Shown: positions 26,370 through 35,354, counted from the stretch's first letter. The stretch is DNA of 64,000 nucleotides from Chloroflexota bacterium (GCA_029262675.1 JAJCYW010000010.1:1-64000), one strand, 5' to 3'. Numbers and translations: made by a program. The notes: generated from the letters alone by a model not told the origin.

Positions 26370-27377
26370 CTATGCCACCGTGTCCAGAATTCGCGCCAAC
26401 TCGTCCCGCGCGAACGCTGTGAGCGGCGTTTCGATACCAGAATCCATTATAGCGGCTCCCTGACCCGATACCAGATCGCCGATGCAGGCGGCCTGGATAC
26501 CGGCCTCGCGGACAGCGGCCAGCGTCGCGTCGCATCGCTCCGCCGCCACGGCCACGAGCAACGCTCCGGATGCCAGCAGCCCCAGCGGGTCGGCGTCCAG
26601 CGCCGCGCAGACGGCGCGCGTCTCGTCAAGGACCGGAATGTCGTTCAACCGCACCCGTGCCCGCAGCCCGGCCGCCTCCGCCAGTTCCAGAAGCGCCGTC
26701 GCTAAGCCACCCTCTGTCGGGTCGTGCATGGCATGCGGTGGGCCGGCGCGAACGGCGGCCAGCGCGTCCGGAACCACGCCGATTCCCGGCTCGTCGAGCA
26801 ATCGCGCGGCTGACTCGATAACGCCGGCGGCGACGCCATGGCCGCGCAGCAGTTCCGCGTGGTCGCGGGCGAGGAGCGCCGTGCCCTCGATTGCGATCTG
26901 TTTCGTCAACAGCAGATGGTCGCCCGGTCGCGCGTTGGCCGGCTGGACGAGCGATCCGATTTCGACCTCCCCCAACATCGTTCCGGCGACGACGGTGTGC
27001 TCGACCGCGGCCGTCACCTCGATGTGGCCGCCGACGGGTATCACGCCCAGCTCCCGGCACGCCGTGCCGATCTGCTCGAAGATCGCTTCCGCTTCGGCCT
27101 CATCCGCGCCCGCCGGCAGCAGTACAGTCGCCAGAAACCACGCCGGGCGGGCACCGAGACAGGCGACGTCGTTGGCGTTGACGTAGACGGCGTACGAGCC
27201 GATGCGGTCCTGCGCGAACGTCACGGGGTCGGCCGCCGCGACCAGCGCGCGACCGCCGCCGATATCAATCGCTGCCGCGTCACGGCCGATGCCAGGCCCG
27301 ACGATCACGCGCGGGTCCGCTGGCAGCGTGGCCAACAGACGCTGTAGAAGTGGAGGTGGCAGCTTTCCGGAGTCCAT
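26370..27377 (-). CDS. AIR synthase-related protein (HypE/ThiL/SelD superfamily)
   Basis: 335 residues from ATG at 27377. VIVGPGIGRDAAAIDIGG, the nucleotide/metal region VAAADPVTF and NANDVACLGARPAWFLATV, and HDPTEGGLATALLELAE match the PurM superfamily and are closest in wording to HypE-like AIR-synthase-related proteins. It probably binds ATP as a dimer. A -10-like TATACT (27394-27389) lies only 11 bases before the ATG and no ribosome site is visible, suggesting a leaderless or near-leaderless mRNA. Substrate unknown; no hydrogenase maturation genes are adjacent. Confidence 0.8.
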   Translation of the reverse strand: MDSGKLPPPLLQRLLATLPADPRVIVGPGIGRDAAAIDIGGGRALVAAADPVTFAQDRIGSYAVYVNANDVACLGARPAWFLATVLLPAGADEAEAEAIFEQIGTACRELGVIPVGGHIEVTAAVEHTVVAGTMLGEVEIGSLVQPANARPGDHLLLTKQIAIEGTALLARDHAELLRGHGVAAGVIESAARLLDEPGIGVVPDALAAVRAGPPHAMHDPTEGGLATALLELAEAAGLRARVRLNDIPVLDETRAVCAALDADPLGLLASGALLVAVAAERCDATLAAVREAGIQAACIGDLVSGQGAAIMDSGIETPLTAFARDELARILDTVA

Positions 27378-27467
27378 GACGGTCAGCGAGTATAGCACGG
27401 CCTGAATCCGTGGCTGAACGAACGCCGCCCAGCGTGTACACTACGGATTGAAGCGAGGAGAATCGTC

Positions 27468-28883
27468 ATGGAAGACGACAGAACCAGCGGCGCTAAGCCA
27501 GCCCAGCGGCTGGCCGCAGATCCGACGTTTGCGGAGTTCTACCACCGCCACTTCGCGGATGTCTACGACTACGCGATCCGTCTCACCCGCGACCGCGAGA
27601 TCGCGGCGCTGGTTGTGCAGGCCAGCTTCCTGCGCGTGCTCCAAGAAGAGAGCTACATCGCTGCGGACGCGCCGAACGCGAAGAAGCTGCAGCTCTTCTC
27701 CGCCGCGCATCACGATGCCGTGGAGCGCGTGCGTCAGCAGCGCGGCGTGGCCACCGCCGGCGATGAGGACTTCGCACTAGTAGCCCCGGCGGCCGACACC
27801 GGCCAGGCGAACGACGCCGTCGCGGACGATATGCCGCTGCTGGCCGGGTTCGCGTGGCAGGTGGCCTCCGCTCTGCGGCTAAACGACTACGAGATCCTCG
27901 ACCTGAGCGTGCGCCGCGGGCTCGAGGTCGAGGAGATCGCTGCCGTACTGCGCATCCGGCCGCAGGCCGTCGGCAACAAGCTGCAGGATGTCCACGATGC
28001 GTTCGAGGCAGCGTACGCGACGCTATTGGTTTACGAGCGCGGACGGCGCGTCTGCGTCGACCTCGACTTTCTCGTCGGTGGCGACGAGTGGTCGCCCGCG
28101 TTGCAGCGCCGCATCCGCCAGCACCTCAAGACCTGCCACACCTGCGGCGAGACGCGCTCCGAGTACGACAATGGTGGCCAGGTCATAGCGGCGCTTACGC
28201 CCGTCGCCGCACCAGCGGGCTGGGAGCAAACGATTCTGGAGCGGCTGCAGAAGGCGGACATCGGGCAGGGCGGTGGGCCGCTGGCCGGGAGCGGGGCGCT
28301 AACCGGCGGCGTGTCGTCCGCCGGCGCGGCTGCGGACGGCGGTCGGACGTCTGTATCGGAGCGCAGACCAGCGCCGGAGCGCGCGCGCGGCCCAAGGGGT
28401 GGGGCGGATCCGTTCCCCACGCGCTACGGCGGCGGCGGAGGCGGCGAGTTGGGCGACTGGATTCGCAGCATCTTCGGCGACGATGGCCCGCGCGGGCCGC
28501 TAATGGGGGCTGCTATCGCGTCGCTGATAACGGCCGCGCTACTGCTCGGCGGGCTCTGCGTGGGCGGGGCGTTCGACGGAGGCGGAGGCGCGGATGGTGC
28601 CCCGACGCCGTCTCCCACCATCACGGGCACGCCGGACGGTTCTGCCACGGCGACGCAGACTGCGACGGCGACTGCGACCGCTACACCAACTGGCGAGATA
28701 GACGTGCCGACCGCGCCACCGGCACCGACCGGTACGGCCGCACCGCGGCCGACGAGCACGGCGACGATCCCGTTCCCAACGTCCGTGCCGACACCGACGC
28801 TGGAGCCCGCGCCGACAGAAACGCCGGATTCACAGGGTGGCGGAGCGCCAACACCCGAGGGCACAGAGACGCCTGAGATCTAG
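27468..28883 (+). CDS. ECF sigma-like / zinc anti-sigma fusion membrane protein
   Basis: 471 residues; GAGGAG precedes the ATG. Residues about 17-90 resemble sigma region 2 (FAEFYHRHFADVYDYAIRLT) and about 125-185 sigma region 4 (LRLNDYEILDLSVRRGLEVE, then EIAAVLRIRPQAVGNKL). Residues about 205-235 carry an anti-sigma-type zinc segment (IRQHLKTCHTCGETRSEY). A flexible Gly/Pro stretch, a transmembrane helix (about 345-370) and an outward Thr/Pro-rich tail follow. Having sigma-like, zinc-binding and transmembrane parts in one chain implies either an inactive membrane-held sigma or one released by proteolysis. Region 2 is weak, so promoter-melting ability is doubtful. Confidence 0.72.
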   Translation: MEDDRTSGAKPAQRLAADPTFAEFYHRHFADVYDYAIRLTRDREIAALVVQASFLRVLQEESYIAADAPNAKKLQLFSAAHHDAVERVRQQRGVATAGDEDFALVAPAADTGQANDAVADDMPLLAGFAWQVASALRLNDYEILDLSVRRGLEVEEIAAVLRIRPQAVGNKLQDVHDAFEAAYATLLVYERGRRVCVDLDFLVGGDEWSPALQRRIRQHLKTCHTCGETRSEYDNGGQVIAALTPVAAPAGWEQTILERLQKADIGQGGGPLAGSGALTGGVSSAGAAADGGRTSVSERRPAPERARGPRGGADPFPTRYGGGGGGELGDWIRSIFGDDGPRGPLMGAAIASLITAALLLGGLCVGGAFDGGGGADGAPTPSPTITGTPDGSATATQTATATATATPTGEIDVPTAPPAPTGTAAPRPTSTATIPFPTSVPTPTLEPAPTETPDSQGGGAPTPEGTETPEI

Positions 28884-28894
28884 GGTGGGTTTCG

Positions 28895-29662
28895 CTAGCA
28901 GAGCCAGAAGCTGTGCTGAGGGTCGTCCGCGAAGCAGACGCGAAGCGTGATGACACACGCGGACCCGACGCAGCCGACCGTCTCACCCTGGCATGTTGCG
29001 CGCCACTGCCCCGGCGACGTGATACCGGCCGCGCAACCGCCGTTGGCCAGGCTCAACCCGCCCAGAGAGGGATCGTTCTCTATCCACTGAGTCGCAAGCG
29101 CGGCGGCCTGGGCAGGCGAGTAGTACGTGCTCGGCGTGGCGGTCGCGGCAGGGCCTGGCGGCGGCGGTGGCGGTGGCGGCGGCGGTCCAGAGTCGACGCA
29201 GTTCTGCACGTACCAATCGCGCTCGCTCGCGCTGCGGTAGGCGGTGGAGGCGATCGCGGCGCAGTCTCGGCGGTCGGGAAGCTGCGTCGCAGCCGGGGTG
29301 TTCTCCAGTGTCAGAGTCGGCGTTGGCGTCGCCTTCACCGGCGTTGCCGTCGCCGTGATCGCTGGCGTTGATGTCGGCTGGTCAGCCAGGATGAAGAGCG
29401 TCGGCGTTGGCGGCGGCGCGCCGGCCTGCGTCTGGCCGTCGTTGCCGCTGAAGAGCGAGACGAGCGCGATTGGTGTCAGCACTACCAGCAGGACGGCCAC
29501 GGCAGCGACGATCAGCTTCTCCCATACCGGAGAGGCGCGGAAGCGGGCCCACCAGTCGATGACCGCGTCAAGAGCGCGGCCCCACCGAGAGTCGAGTCGG
29601 CGGTTCGGCTCGTAGGCCTCTGTCTTCTCTAGCTTTTCGCGTCGAAGCGTCTTCCAGTCCAT
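28895..29662 (-). CDS. Single-pass membrane protein with Pro-rich linker and Cys-rich outer domain
   Basis: 255 residues. The cytoplasmic N-terminus is basic, one transmembrane helix spans about 50-70, then come a Thr/Pro linker, a short helical piece (DCAAIASTAYRSASERDWYV), a polyproline run of ten residues and a C-terminal domain (about 175-255) with six cysteines (CAAG, CQGETVGCVGSACVI, CFADD, WLC) probably forming disulfides outside the cell. No family recognised. It is convergent with the sigma/anti-sigma fusion gene, which has a similar outward Thr/Pro tail. Confidence 0.7.
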   Translation of the reverse strand: MDWKTLRREKLEKTEAYEPNRRLDSRWGRALDAVIDWWARFRASPVWEKLIVAAVAVLLVVLTPIALVSLFSGNDGQTQAGAPPPTPTLFILADQPTSTPAITATATPVKATPTPTLTLENTPAATQLPDRRDCAAIASTAYRSASERDWYVQNCVDSGPPPPPPPPPPGPAATATPSTYYSPAQAAALATQWIENDPSLGGLSLANGGCAAGITSPGQWRATCQGETVGCVGSACVITLRVCFADDPQHSFWLC

Positions 29663-29915
29663 TAGTCAGTTGTAGTATCGGCCGTGAGTCCCAGGTTCAT
29701 AAGGCCTGCCGCCCGCGAGCCATGCCTGCAGCGCCGCATCGGGTTTCGACCCCGCGTTCAGCGCAGGCCGTCCGGCCCGCATTCTCTGCCCAATCGGCAC
29801 TACGGACCGATCCCCGCAAGCGCTAGAATAACAATGACGATGAGGCGGATCGCTCCTCCAGCTCGGCTGTGTTAGCGGCCCGAGCAGAGAACGGAGACGA
29901 GCCATAATCGCGGAG

Positions 29916-30398
29916 TTGCTGGTACCGATAGACGGCTCTCCGCTGGCCGAGACGGCCCTGCTGGCGTCCGCCGAGCTTTCGGAGAGCCTGCGCGCGCCGA
30001 TTGTGCTGCTGCGCGTTGTCGAGCCGCCCGTGCCCGGACGCTTCTACGCGGAGCAAATACTGGACGAAATGCAGGAGGCGCAGGTGCGCGAAGCTGAAGC
30101 GTATCTCGGTCAGGTGGCCGGGCGGCTCCGCGAGGACGGCATAGACGTCGCGGAGTTCGTGCTGACAGGCCTGGTTGCGCAGACTGTTGTGGACTACGCT
30201 GGAAGCAACGGATGCGATCTGATCGTGATGGGTTCGCACGGTCTTGGTGCCCACGGCTGGGAATTGATCGGCAGCGTCGCTCAGAAGGTGCTGCATTCGG
30301 CGCCGGTCCCCGTGCTGATCGCAGGGCCCTCTGCCGCCGCGGGGCGGCGGGAACGAGAGTTGGCGCAGCGTCCGGTGCGCACGCAGACAGGCAGGTAG
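29916..30398 (+). CDS. Universal stress protein (UspA family)
   Basis: 160 residues from the TTG. LVPIDGSPLAETALLASAEL, VDYAGSNGCDLIVMGSHGLG and the ATP-loop end SVAQKVLHSAPVPVLI are typical of ATP-binding USPs. The start is odd: AGGAGAC-like GGAGA (29893-29897) is ideally placed for a codon at 29904, which reads ATA (giving MIAELLVPIDGS), whereas the TTG at 29916 is 18 bases from it. Either an ATA start, a base error or a weaker TTG start is used. It is followed 6 bases on by a two-domain USP gene, likely an operon. Confidence 0.88.
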   Translation: MLVPIDGSPLAETALLASAELSESLRAPIVLLRVVEPPVPGRFYAEQILDEMQEAQVREAEAYLGQVAGRLREDGIDVAEFVLTGLVAQTVVDYAGSNGCDLIVMGSHGLGAHGWELIGSVAQKVLHSAPVPVLIAGPSAAAGRRERELAQRPVRTQTGR

Positions 30399-30404
30399 GG
30401 ACGT

Positions 30405-31565
30405 ATGACGAAAGAACGCAACGGTGTCAACGAGGCGCTCATCGTCGTCCCGCTAGACGGCTCCGAGCTCGCCGAGGGCGCCTTGCCGTACGCGATGACA
30501 CTGGCCGGGGCGAACGGCGCGCGGCTGTTGCTGGTGACGGTCTGGGAAGAGGGTGAGCGAGCGCTCATCGGCAGTATGGGCGACGCGGCTGAAGCCACCT
30601 TCGCCCAGGGCGAGGCGTATTGGCGGGACTACCTTTCGGCGATGGAAAAGAAGATCGCGACGCATGGGTTCGACGTCGCTACCGAGCTTCGCACCGGTGA
30701 CCCCGCGGGCGAGCTTATGGCCCTCGTCGTCGAGCGCGAGCCGGCGTTGCTCGTGATGGCCACGCACGGCCGCTCCGGATTAGGCCGTTGGCGGTTCGGC
30801 AGCGTCACGTCTAAGCTCGCGTACGAGGCGCCCGCCCCGACGCTGATGGTAGGGCCCAAGGTGCTGCCCGGCGAAGGCCACGCTGCCCAGGTGCGCCGCA
30901 TCATCGTGCCTCTTGACGGCTCACCTTTGGCCGAAACCGCCATCCGGCCTGCGCTGGAACTGGCGGAGGCGCTGGACGCCGAGCTAGTGCTGGCCCAGGC
31001 GTTGCGCTGGGCGACGCAGGTCTTCATCTACGGTATTCCGGACGTCAACATCACGGAGGTGGACGCAGAGCTTTCGGAAGGAGCGGAAGCGTACCTGGCG
31101 CGCGTGCGCGACGGGCTGCCGACCGAACGCGCGGTGGAGACCGAGGTGCTGCACGGCCCGCCGGCGGATGCGCTGACGAACCTGATCGACGCCGACCAGG
31201 TCGATCTCGTCGTGATGGCGTCGCACACACGCGCGGGCGTCCACAGGGCGATGCTGGGCAGCGTCGCCGATAGGCTGCTGCAGGCTTCAGCGCCCGTGCT
31301 GTTGGTGCGACCGGAAGAGGTGGCGTCGGTGATGCGCGGCGTGCGCGGCCGCTACTGTCACAACTGCGGACGGGCATCGGCCTTCATCGAGCTGTTGCCG
31401 GACGACGTCTGCCGCCGCTGCGAAGAGGCGCTGCGTGTCTGTGATAACTGCGCCTACTACAACAGCGAAACGTGCATGCTCAAGCGTCCCGAGCTGCGGC
31501 AACCCGACCGCGGCAGGCAGTGCCCCTACTTCCAGTTCCTCGAATCCGAATCACCCACGCGCTAG
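30405..31565 (+). CDS. Tandem universal stress protein with C-terminal zinc-ribbon tail
   Basis: 386 residues. USP domain 1 (about 10-150) begins IVVPLDGSELAEGALP and has VMATHGRSGLGRWRFGSV; domain 2 (about 163-300) begins IIVPLDGSPLAETAIRP and has VMASHTRAGVHRAMLGSV. Both keep the G-x2-G-x9-G-[S/T] nucleotide motif. The last 85 residues hold eight cysteines in pairs (YCHNCGRA, CRRCEEALRVCDNCAYY, CMLKR, CPYF), enough for two zinc sites. A USP pair fused to a zinc module is uncommon and could couple ATP or stress sensing to protein or nucleic-acid binding. Its role is inferred. Confidence 0.88.
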   Translation: MTKERNGVNEALIVVPLDGSELAEGALPYAMTLAGANGARLLLVTVWEEGERALIGSMGDAAEATFAQGEAYWRDYLSAMEKKIATHGFDVATELRTGDPAGELMALVVEREPALLVMATHGRSGLGRWRFGSVTSKLAYEAPAPTLMVGPKVLPGEGHAAQVRRIIVPLDGSPLAETAIRPALELAEALDAELVLAQALRWATQVFIYGIPDVNITEVDAELSEGAEAYLARVRDGLPTERAVETEVLHGPPADALTNLIDADQVDLVVMASHTRAGVHRAMLGSVADRLLQASAPVLLVRPEEVASVMRGVRGRYCHNCGRASAFIELLPDDVCRRCEEALRVCDNCAYYNSETCMLKRPELRQPDRGRQCPYFQFLESESPTR

Positions 31566-31812
31566 ACGGTGGTGGCGCGGCGCGACGCGCGGAGTGATGC
31601 GACCCAGGTACCCCACACCATGGAATGGTAGAACGGCGGCCGCTTCGCCGCTGCTACGAGGTACCCCGTCGGAAACGGTGGCGACCGGCGTTGCGCTGAG
31701 CGACGGCCAGGCGGGCGGCAGCGAACGGCCGGCGCTGGAGCCTTGCCTGAGCGCGAACGTAGACTGAGTTCAACGCTTGCCGTTGAGCGTGGGCCTGATC
31801 GCTGTCTAGGTT

Positions 31813-32517
31813 TTACGCGCCGGCCGGCGGCGCTTCAGCGGTCGCCGCTGCGGGCGACGGCGCGTCGTCGCCGTAGACGCCGCGGTACTCGGGCGGCAGC
31901 AACGCGGCGATGTTGCGCATGATCGTCTCCGTCGCTACCTTCGCAGCCGCGCCGTCGATCTTCGCGGGCGGTTCGAGCCGGAACGGCTCGCCGATGACGA
32001 CCTTAATCTCCCGCACGGACTGCGGCTTCATGAAAAACCAGGGCCATCTAATGCCTTCCGTGCCGGTGACCGCGACGGGCAGCACCGGCGCCCCGGTGCG
32101 CAGCGCGACCAGCGCCGTGCCGGGGTGGCCCTTTGTCAGCTTCGCGGTGCGGCTGCGCGTGCCCTCCGGAAACATCAGCAGCATCTCGCCGCTTTGAAGC
32201 AGCTCTCGTGCCTTCCGGAGCGCAGAGAGGTCGGCTTCGCCGCGCCGGACGGGGAAGGCCCCCCAAGCGCGGAATGCCAGGCCGAAGATCGGCATCTCCA
32301 GCATCTGCTTCTTGGCCATGAAGATCGGCGGCCGGCGCATCGCGCGCGCTACGAACGGCGGGTCGGCGTTGTTGAGATGGTTGCTGGCGACGATCACGGC
32401 GCCTTCCCGCGGCACGTGCTCTTGCCCCTCGATGACGTAGCGGCGGACATAGATGAACCCCAGCAGGCGTGCGACAGCTAGCACCCAAGTTCGATACGCG
32501 CTGCGCAGTATCGTCAC
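31813..32517 (-). CDS. 1-acylglycerol-3-phosphate acyltransferase (PlsC-like)
   Basis: 234 residues from GTG at 32517 (AAGGG upstream); the frame stays open to a TTG at 32559. The acyltransferase blocks are in order: catalytic NHLNNAD (HX4D form), the acceptor-site FPVRRG, MFPEGTRSR and the VLPVAVTG strand. It probably makes phosphatidic acid at the membrane. The tail is Ala/Pro-rich. A second family member is at 45403. The 31566-31812 gap upstream of its stop holds only small hairpins such as TCAACG/CGTTGA near 31771. Confidence 0.88.
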   Translation of the reverse strand: MTILRSAYRTWVLAVARLLGFIYVRRYVIEGQEHVPREGAVIVASNHLNNADPPFVARAMRRPPIFMAKKQMLEMPIFGLAFRAWGAFPVRRGEADLSALRKARELLQSGEMLLMFPEGTRSRTAKLTKGHPGTALVALRTGAPVLPVAVTGTEGIRWPWFFMKPQSVREIKVVIGEPFRLEPPAKIDGAAAKVATETIMRNIAALLPPEYRGVYGDDAPSPAAATAEAPPAGA

Positions 32518-32681
32518 GCCTCGCCCTTCCCCGCCGCTAGATGCGGCGTTGGTCACCAACGACGGCGGCCGTTCGCGGATCCGCCCATCTGGGATGGTAG
32601 CCTATGCGCTGCTTACCAGCATTTCAAACGCCTACCGACGCAGGCCCCGCGGGCAGTCGGCGCAGCCGTTCGCGTCGCGTC

Positions 32682-32714
32682 TTCACGCTGCCTTCATCAT
32701 CGCTGCCTTATACT
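32682..32714 (+). promoter_or_regulatory. Response-regulator-type direct repeats and -10 box
   Basis: TTCAC at 32682 and TTCAT at 32693, 11 bases apart, then TATACT (32709-32714) 25 bases before the ATG. The 11-base spacing suits an OmpR-family dimer, and the same TTCAY repeats recur before 34978, suggesting autoregulation by the downstream regulator. Confidence 0.55.
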
Positions 32715-32738
32715 AGCCGGTAGAGCGGAGCAACGGTT

Positions 32739-33425
32739 ATGCGCATCCTCCTCGTCGAAGACGAGCCAAGCATCGCCGACTTCGTGCAGCGCGGGCTGAG
32801 CGAAGAAGGGTACGCCGTCGACATCGCTACGGATGGCGAGGAAGGGCTGCAGTGGCCGTCCGTCGCCGAGTTTGACGTCATCATCCTCGACGTGATGCTC
32901 CCCGTGCTCGACGGTATGCAGGTGTGCAGTGCCCTGCGCGATCGCGGCGTCAGGACGCCCGTGCTGATGCTCACGGCCAAGGACGCGATCGAAGATCGTG
33001 TGCGCGGCCTCGACAGCGGCGCTGACGACTACTTGGTCAAGCCGTTTGCCTTCTCCGAGTTGCTGGCCAGGATCCGCGCCCTCTCTCGCCGCCATCCGGT
33101 GATGCAGGGTACGAGCCTGCAGACCGGCGATCTAGCGATGGACTCGACGACGCGGGAGGTGAGCAGGGCCGGCCTTCTGATTAATCTGACGGCCAAAGAA
33201 TACGCGATCCTGGAGTACCTGATGCGCCACCCCAACCAGGTGCTGACGCGGACGATGATCGCGGAGCACGTCTGGAACTACGATTTCGACAACGCCAGCA
33301 ACGTCATCGACGTCCACATTCGCAACCTCCGTCGCAAGATCGATGCCGGATCGGGCGCGACGCTGATCCAGACTGTACGCGGCGCTGGCTACCGGCTGCG
33401 CCGCGGGCGCGAGGACCGGCCGTGA
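32739..33425 (+). CDS. OmpR/PhoB-family response regulator
   Basis: 228 residues. Receiver domain with ILLVEDEPSIADFVQRGL, phospho-acceptor in DVIILDVMLPVLDGMQV, LTAKD and the Lys in DYLVKPFAFSELLARI; C-terminal winged helix with LTAKEYAILEYLMRHPNQVL, the recognition helix NASNVIDVHIRNLRRKID and TVRGAGYRLR. It pairs with the kinase that overlaps its stop by four bases. Likely targets are its own promoter and that of the PepSY gene. Confidence 0.96.
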   Translation: MRILLVEDEPSIADFVQRGLSEEGYAVDIATDGEEGLQWPSVAEFDVIILDVMLPVLDGMQVCSALRDRGVRTPVLMLTAKDAIEDRVRGLDSGADDYLVKPFAFSELLARIRALSRRHPVMQGTSLQTGDLAMDSTTREVSRAGLLINLTAKEYAILEYLMRHPNQVLTRTMIAEHVWNYDFDNASNVIDVHIRNLRRKIDAGSGATLIQTVRGAGYRLRRGREDRP

Positions 33426-34810
33426 GCCTGTTCCGGTCGATCCGCATCCGGCTGACGCTCTGGTACATCGTCGTGCTCGCGGTCGTGCTCGCGGCGTTCA
33501 GTGCGGGCATCTATCTCACGCTGCGCCAAAACCTCTCCTCCAACCTCGACGGGCAGATCGACAACCGTACTGAGATCTTGCTCGGCGTCGTCAGCTTTGA
33601 AGAAGGCGTCCCCGCACTGGAGACCAACGTCTCGCCACCGGGAACGGACGTCGACGACCAGCTCATCCGCCTCTACGATGCGAATGGCCTCGTCACGTTC
33701 GATAGCACGGCAGGCGCCGCGCAGTCTCTGGACGCAGATGTGCTGTCGCGCGTGCTGGCTGGTGAGCGGGTGAAGCACACGGTGCGGATGGATGATGACA
33801 GACTGAGAGTTCGCATCGTTTCGGTCGTGGCAGATGGCGCTGTCGCGGGCGCGCTAGAGGTAGGGCTGCCGGAGGACGAGGTCACCGAAACGCTTCGCAT
33901 CCTCCTCGTGATCCTCGCCGTCGCCTACCCGGCGACGCTCGCGCTCGCCAGCGTGGGCGGGGCGTTTCTGGCCGGCCGCGCCCTCTCGCCAATCGATAGC
34001 GTCACCCGCCTGGCGCAGAAGATCTCAGCGGAGGACCTGGGCCAGCGACTGCGCGCCGACCTGCCGGACGACGAGGTTGGGCGGCTGGCCCGGACGTTCG
34101 ATGAGATGATCGACCGGCTGGACGGCGCGTTCCGCCGCCAACGCCAATTCACGGCCGACGCCTCCCACGAGCTGCGGACGCCTCTGACGGCAATCAAGGG
34201 CCAGATCGAAGTATCGCTGAACCGGGAGCGGGACGCGAACGCCTACCGCGACGCGCTCAACGGCGTCAACAGCGAAATCGACCGGCTAATCAGCCTTGTC
34301 GGCAGCCTGCTGACGCTCGCGCGCGCCGACGCCGGCGAGATCCCGCTCGCGACGGAAGCGGTCGATATCGGCGACCTCGTCGTCGCGGCTGTCGAGCAGA
34401 TGACGCCGCTGGCGGAGCGGAAGGGGCTGACCGTACACATCGAACGGGGACCTGCGGCGACTGCGATCGCGGATCATGACCTGATCCTGCAGCTATTGCT
34501 CAACCTGCTGGACAACGCGATCAAGTACACGGAGTCCGGCGGCGAGGTGACCGTGAGCTGGGGCGTCGACGACGGTGTCGTACAAGTTCGAGTCCGCGAC
34601 TCGGGTATCGGCATCGCGCCGGAGCACATCGGGCGCGTGTTTGACCGCTTCTATCGCGTCGATACGGCCCGCAGCAGGCGGGAGGGTGGCGCGGGCCTTG
34701 GTCTCAGCATCAGCCGCTGGATCGCGACGGCGCACCGCGGCGACCTATCGATTGAAAGCGCGCCCGGCCGCGGCACGACGGTCGAGCTGCGCATTCCCCG
34801 TCGCGGCTAG
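33422..34810 (+). CDS. Sensor histidine kinase (HAMP-HisKA-HATPase)
   Basis: 462 residues; GTG start overlapping the regulator stop (GTGA). Two membrane helices (about 12-32 and 160-182) flank an outer sensor region of about 125 residues. The HAMP linker contains ALSPIDSVTRLAQKISAEDL. The phospho-His lies in ASHELRTPLTAIKGQIEV, the N box in NLLDNAIKYTE, and the G boxes are DSGIGIAPEHIG and GGAGLGLSISRW. It phosphorylates the OmpR-type regulator. The signal is unknown; the PepSY gene downstream suggests envelope sensing. Confidence 0.95.
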   Translation: MSLFRSIRIRLTLWYIVVLAVVLAAFSAGIYLTLRQNLSSNLDGQIDNRTEILLGVVSFEEGVPALETNVSPPGTDVDDQLIRLYDANGLVTFDSTAGAAQSLDADVLSRVLAGERVKHTVRMDDDRLRVRIVSVVADGAVAGALEVGLPEDEVTETLRILLVILAVAYPATLALASVGGAFLAGRALSPIDSVTRLAQKISAEDLGQRLRADLPDDEVGRLARTFDEMIDRLDGAFRRQRQFTADASHELRTPLTAIKGQIEVSLNRERDANAYRDALNGVNSEIDRLISLVGSLLTLARADAGEIPLATEAVDIGDLVVAAVEQMTPLAERKGLTVHIERGPAATAIADHDLILQLLLNLLDNAIKYTESGGEVTVSWGVDDGVVQVRVRDSGIGIAPEHIGRVFDRFYRVDTARSRREGGAGLGLSISRWIATAHRGDLSIESAPGRGTTVELRIPRRG

Positions 34811-34846
34811 CCAGCTGCCGCGCGTCCCTCGGCCCTCCATCCGGCT

Positions 34847-34923
34847 TTCACCTTCACATTTCATCGTAGGCCCCGTGAACTTCATGAGCGGTTCATCGCT
34901 GCTTCATGCACGGCGCCTACTCT
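34847..34923 (+). promoter_or_regulatory. Triple TTCAT repeats in front of PepSY gene
   Basis: TTCAT occurs at 34881, 34892 and 34903, exactly 11 bases apart, with TTCAC/TTCAT copies at 34847, 34853 and 34860. TACTCT (34918-34923) is a possible -10 box 10 bases beyond the last repeat, the same geometry as at 32682-32714. Confidence 0.6.
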
Positions 34924-34977
34924 ATTAGGGAGCCCTACTGAGTAGGCGAACGCTAGTAATCGAAAGGAGGTGAGACC

Positions 34978-35322
34978 ATGACGAAGGGGAACAGATGGCT
35001 GTTGACAGGTGGGGCGCTCGTTCTCCTCATCATCGCCGCGTTTGGTGGCATTGCCGCTGCCGGCGCGATAGGTGGGGATGACAACGAGCAGCCGATCACG
35101 GGCCCCGCGCTGGAAAAGGCCAGCGCTGCCGCGCTCGCGCACACGGGCGAGGGCACCGTCAGCGAGACGGAAGTCGGCGACGAGGACTCCTACTACGAGG
35201 TGGAGGTCACGCTGCCCGACGGCAGTCAGGTTGACGTACAGTTGGACGAGGAGTTTAACGTCGTCGGCTCCGAAGCGGACGTCGACGATTCCAGCGACGA
35301 CGAAGGGGTGGACGACAACTAG
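34978..35322 (+). CDS. Membrane-anchored PepSY-like protein
   Basis: 114 residues; AAAGGAGGTGA is an excellent ribosome site. One N-terminal membrane helix (about 9-32) is followed by a single PepSY-type unit: ALEKASAAALAHTGEGTVSE, then YYEVEVTLPDGSQVDVQLDE and FNVV. The end is a very acidic tail. PepSY domains are small outer-surface modules associated with peptidase inhibition and envelope signalling. The shared TTCAT operator and position behind the kinase suggest it belongs to this regulon. Confidence 0.8.
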   Translation: MTKGNRWLLTGGALVLLIIAAFGGIAAAGAIGGDDNEQPITGPALEKASAAALAHTGEGTVSETEVGDEDSYYEVEVTLPDGSQVDVQLDEEFNVVGSEADVDDSSDDEGVDDN

Positions 35323-35354
35323 CCGTTCCGGTTACCGGAATTGTGTCAACCCAG

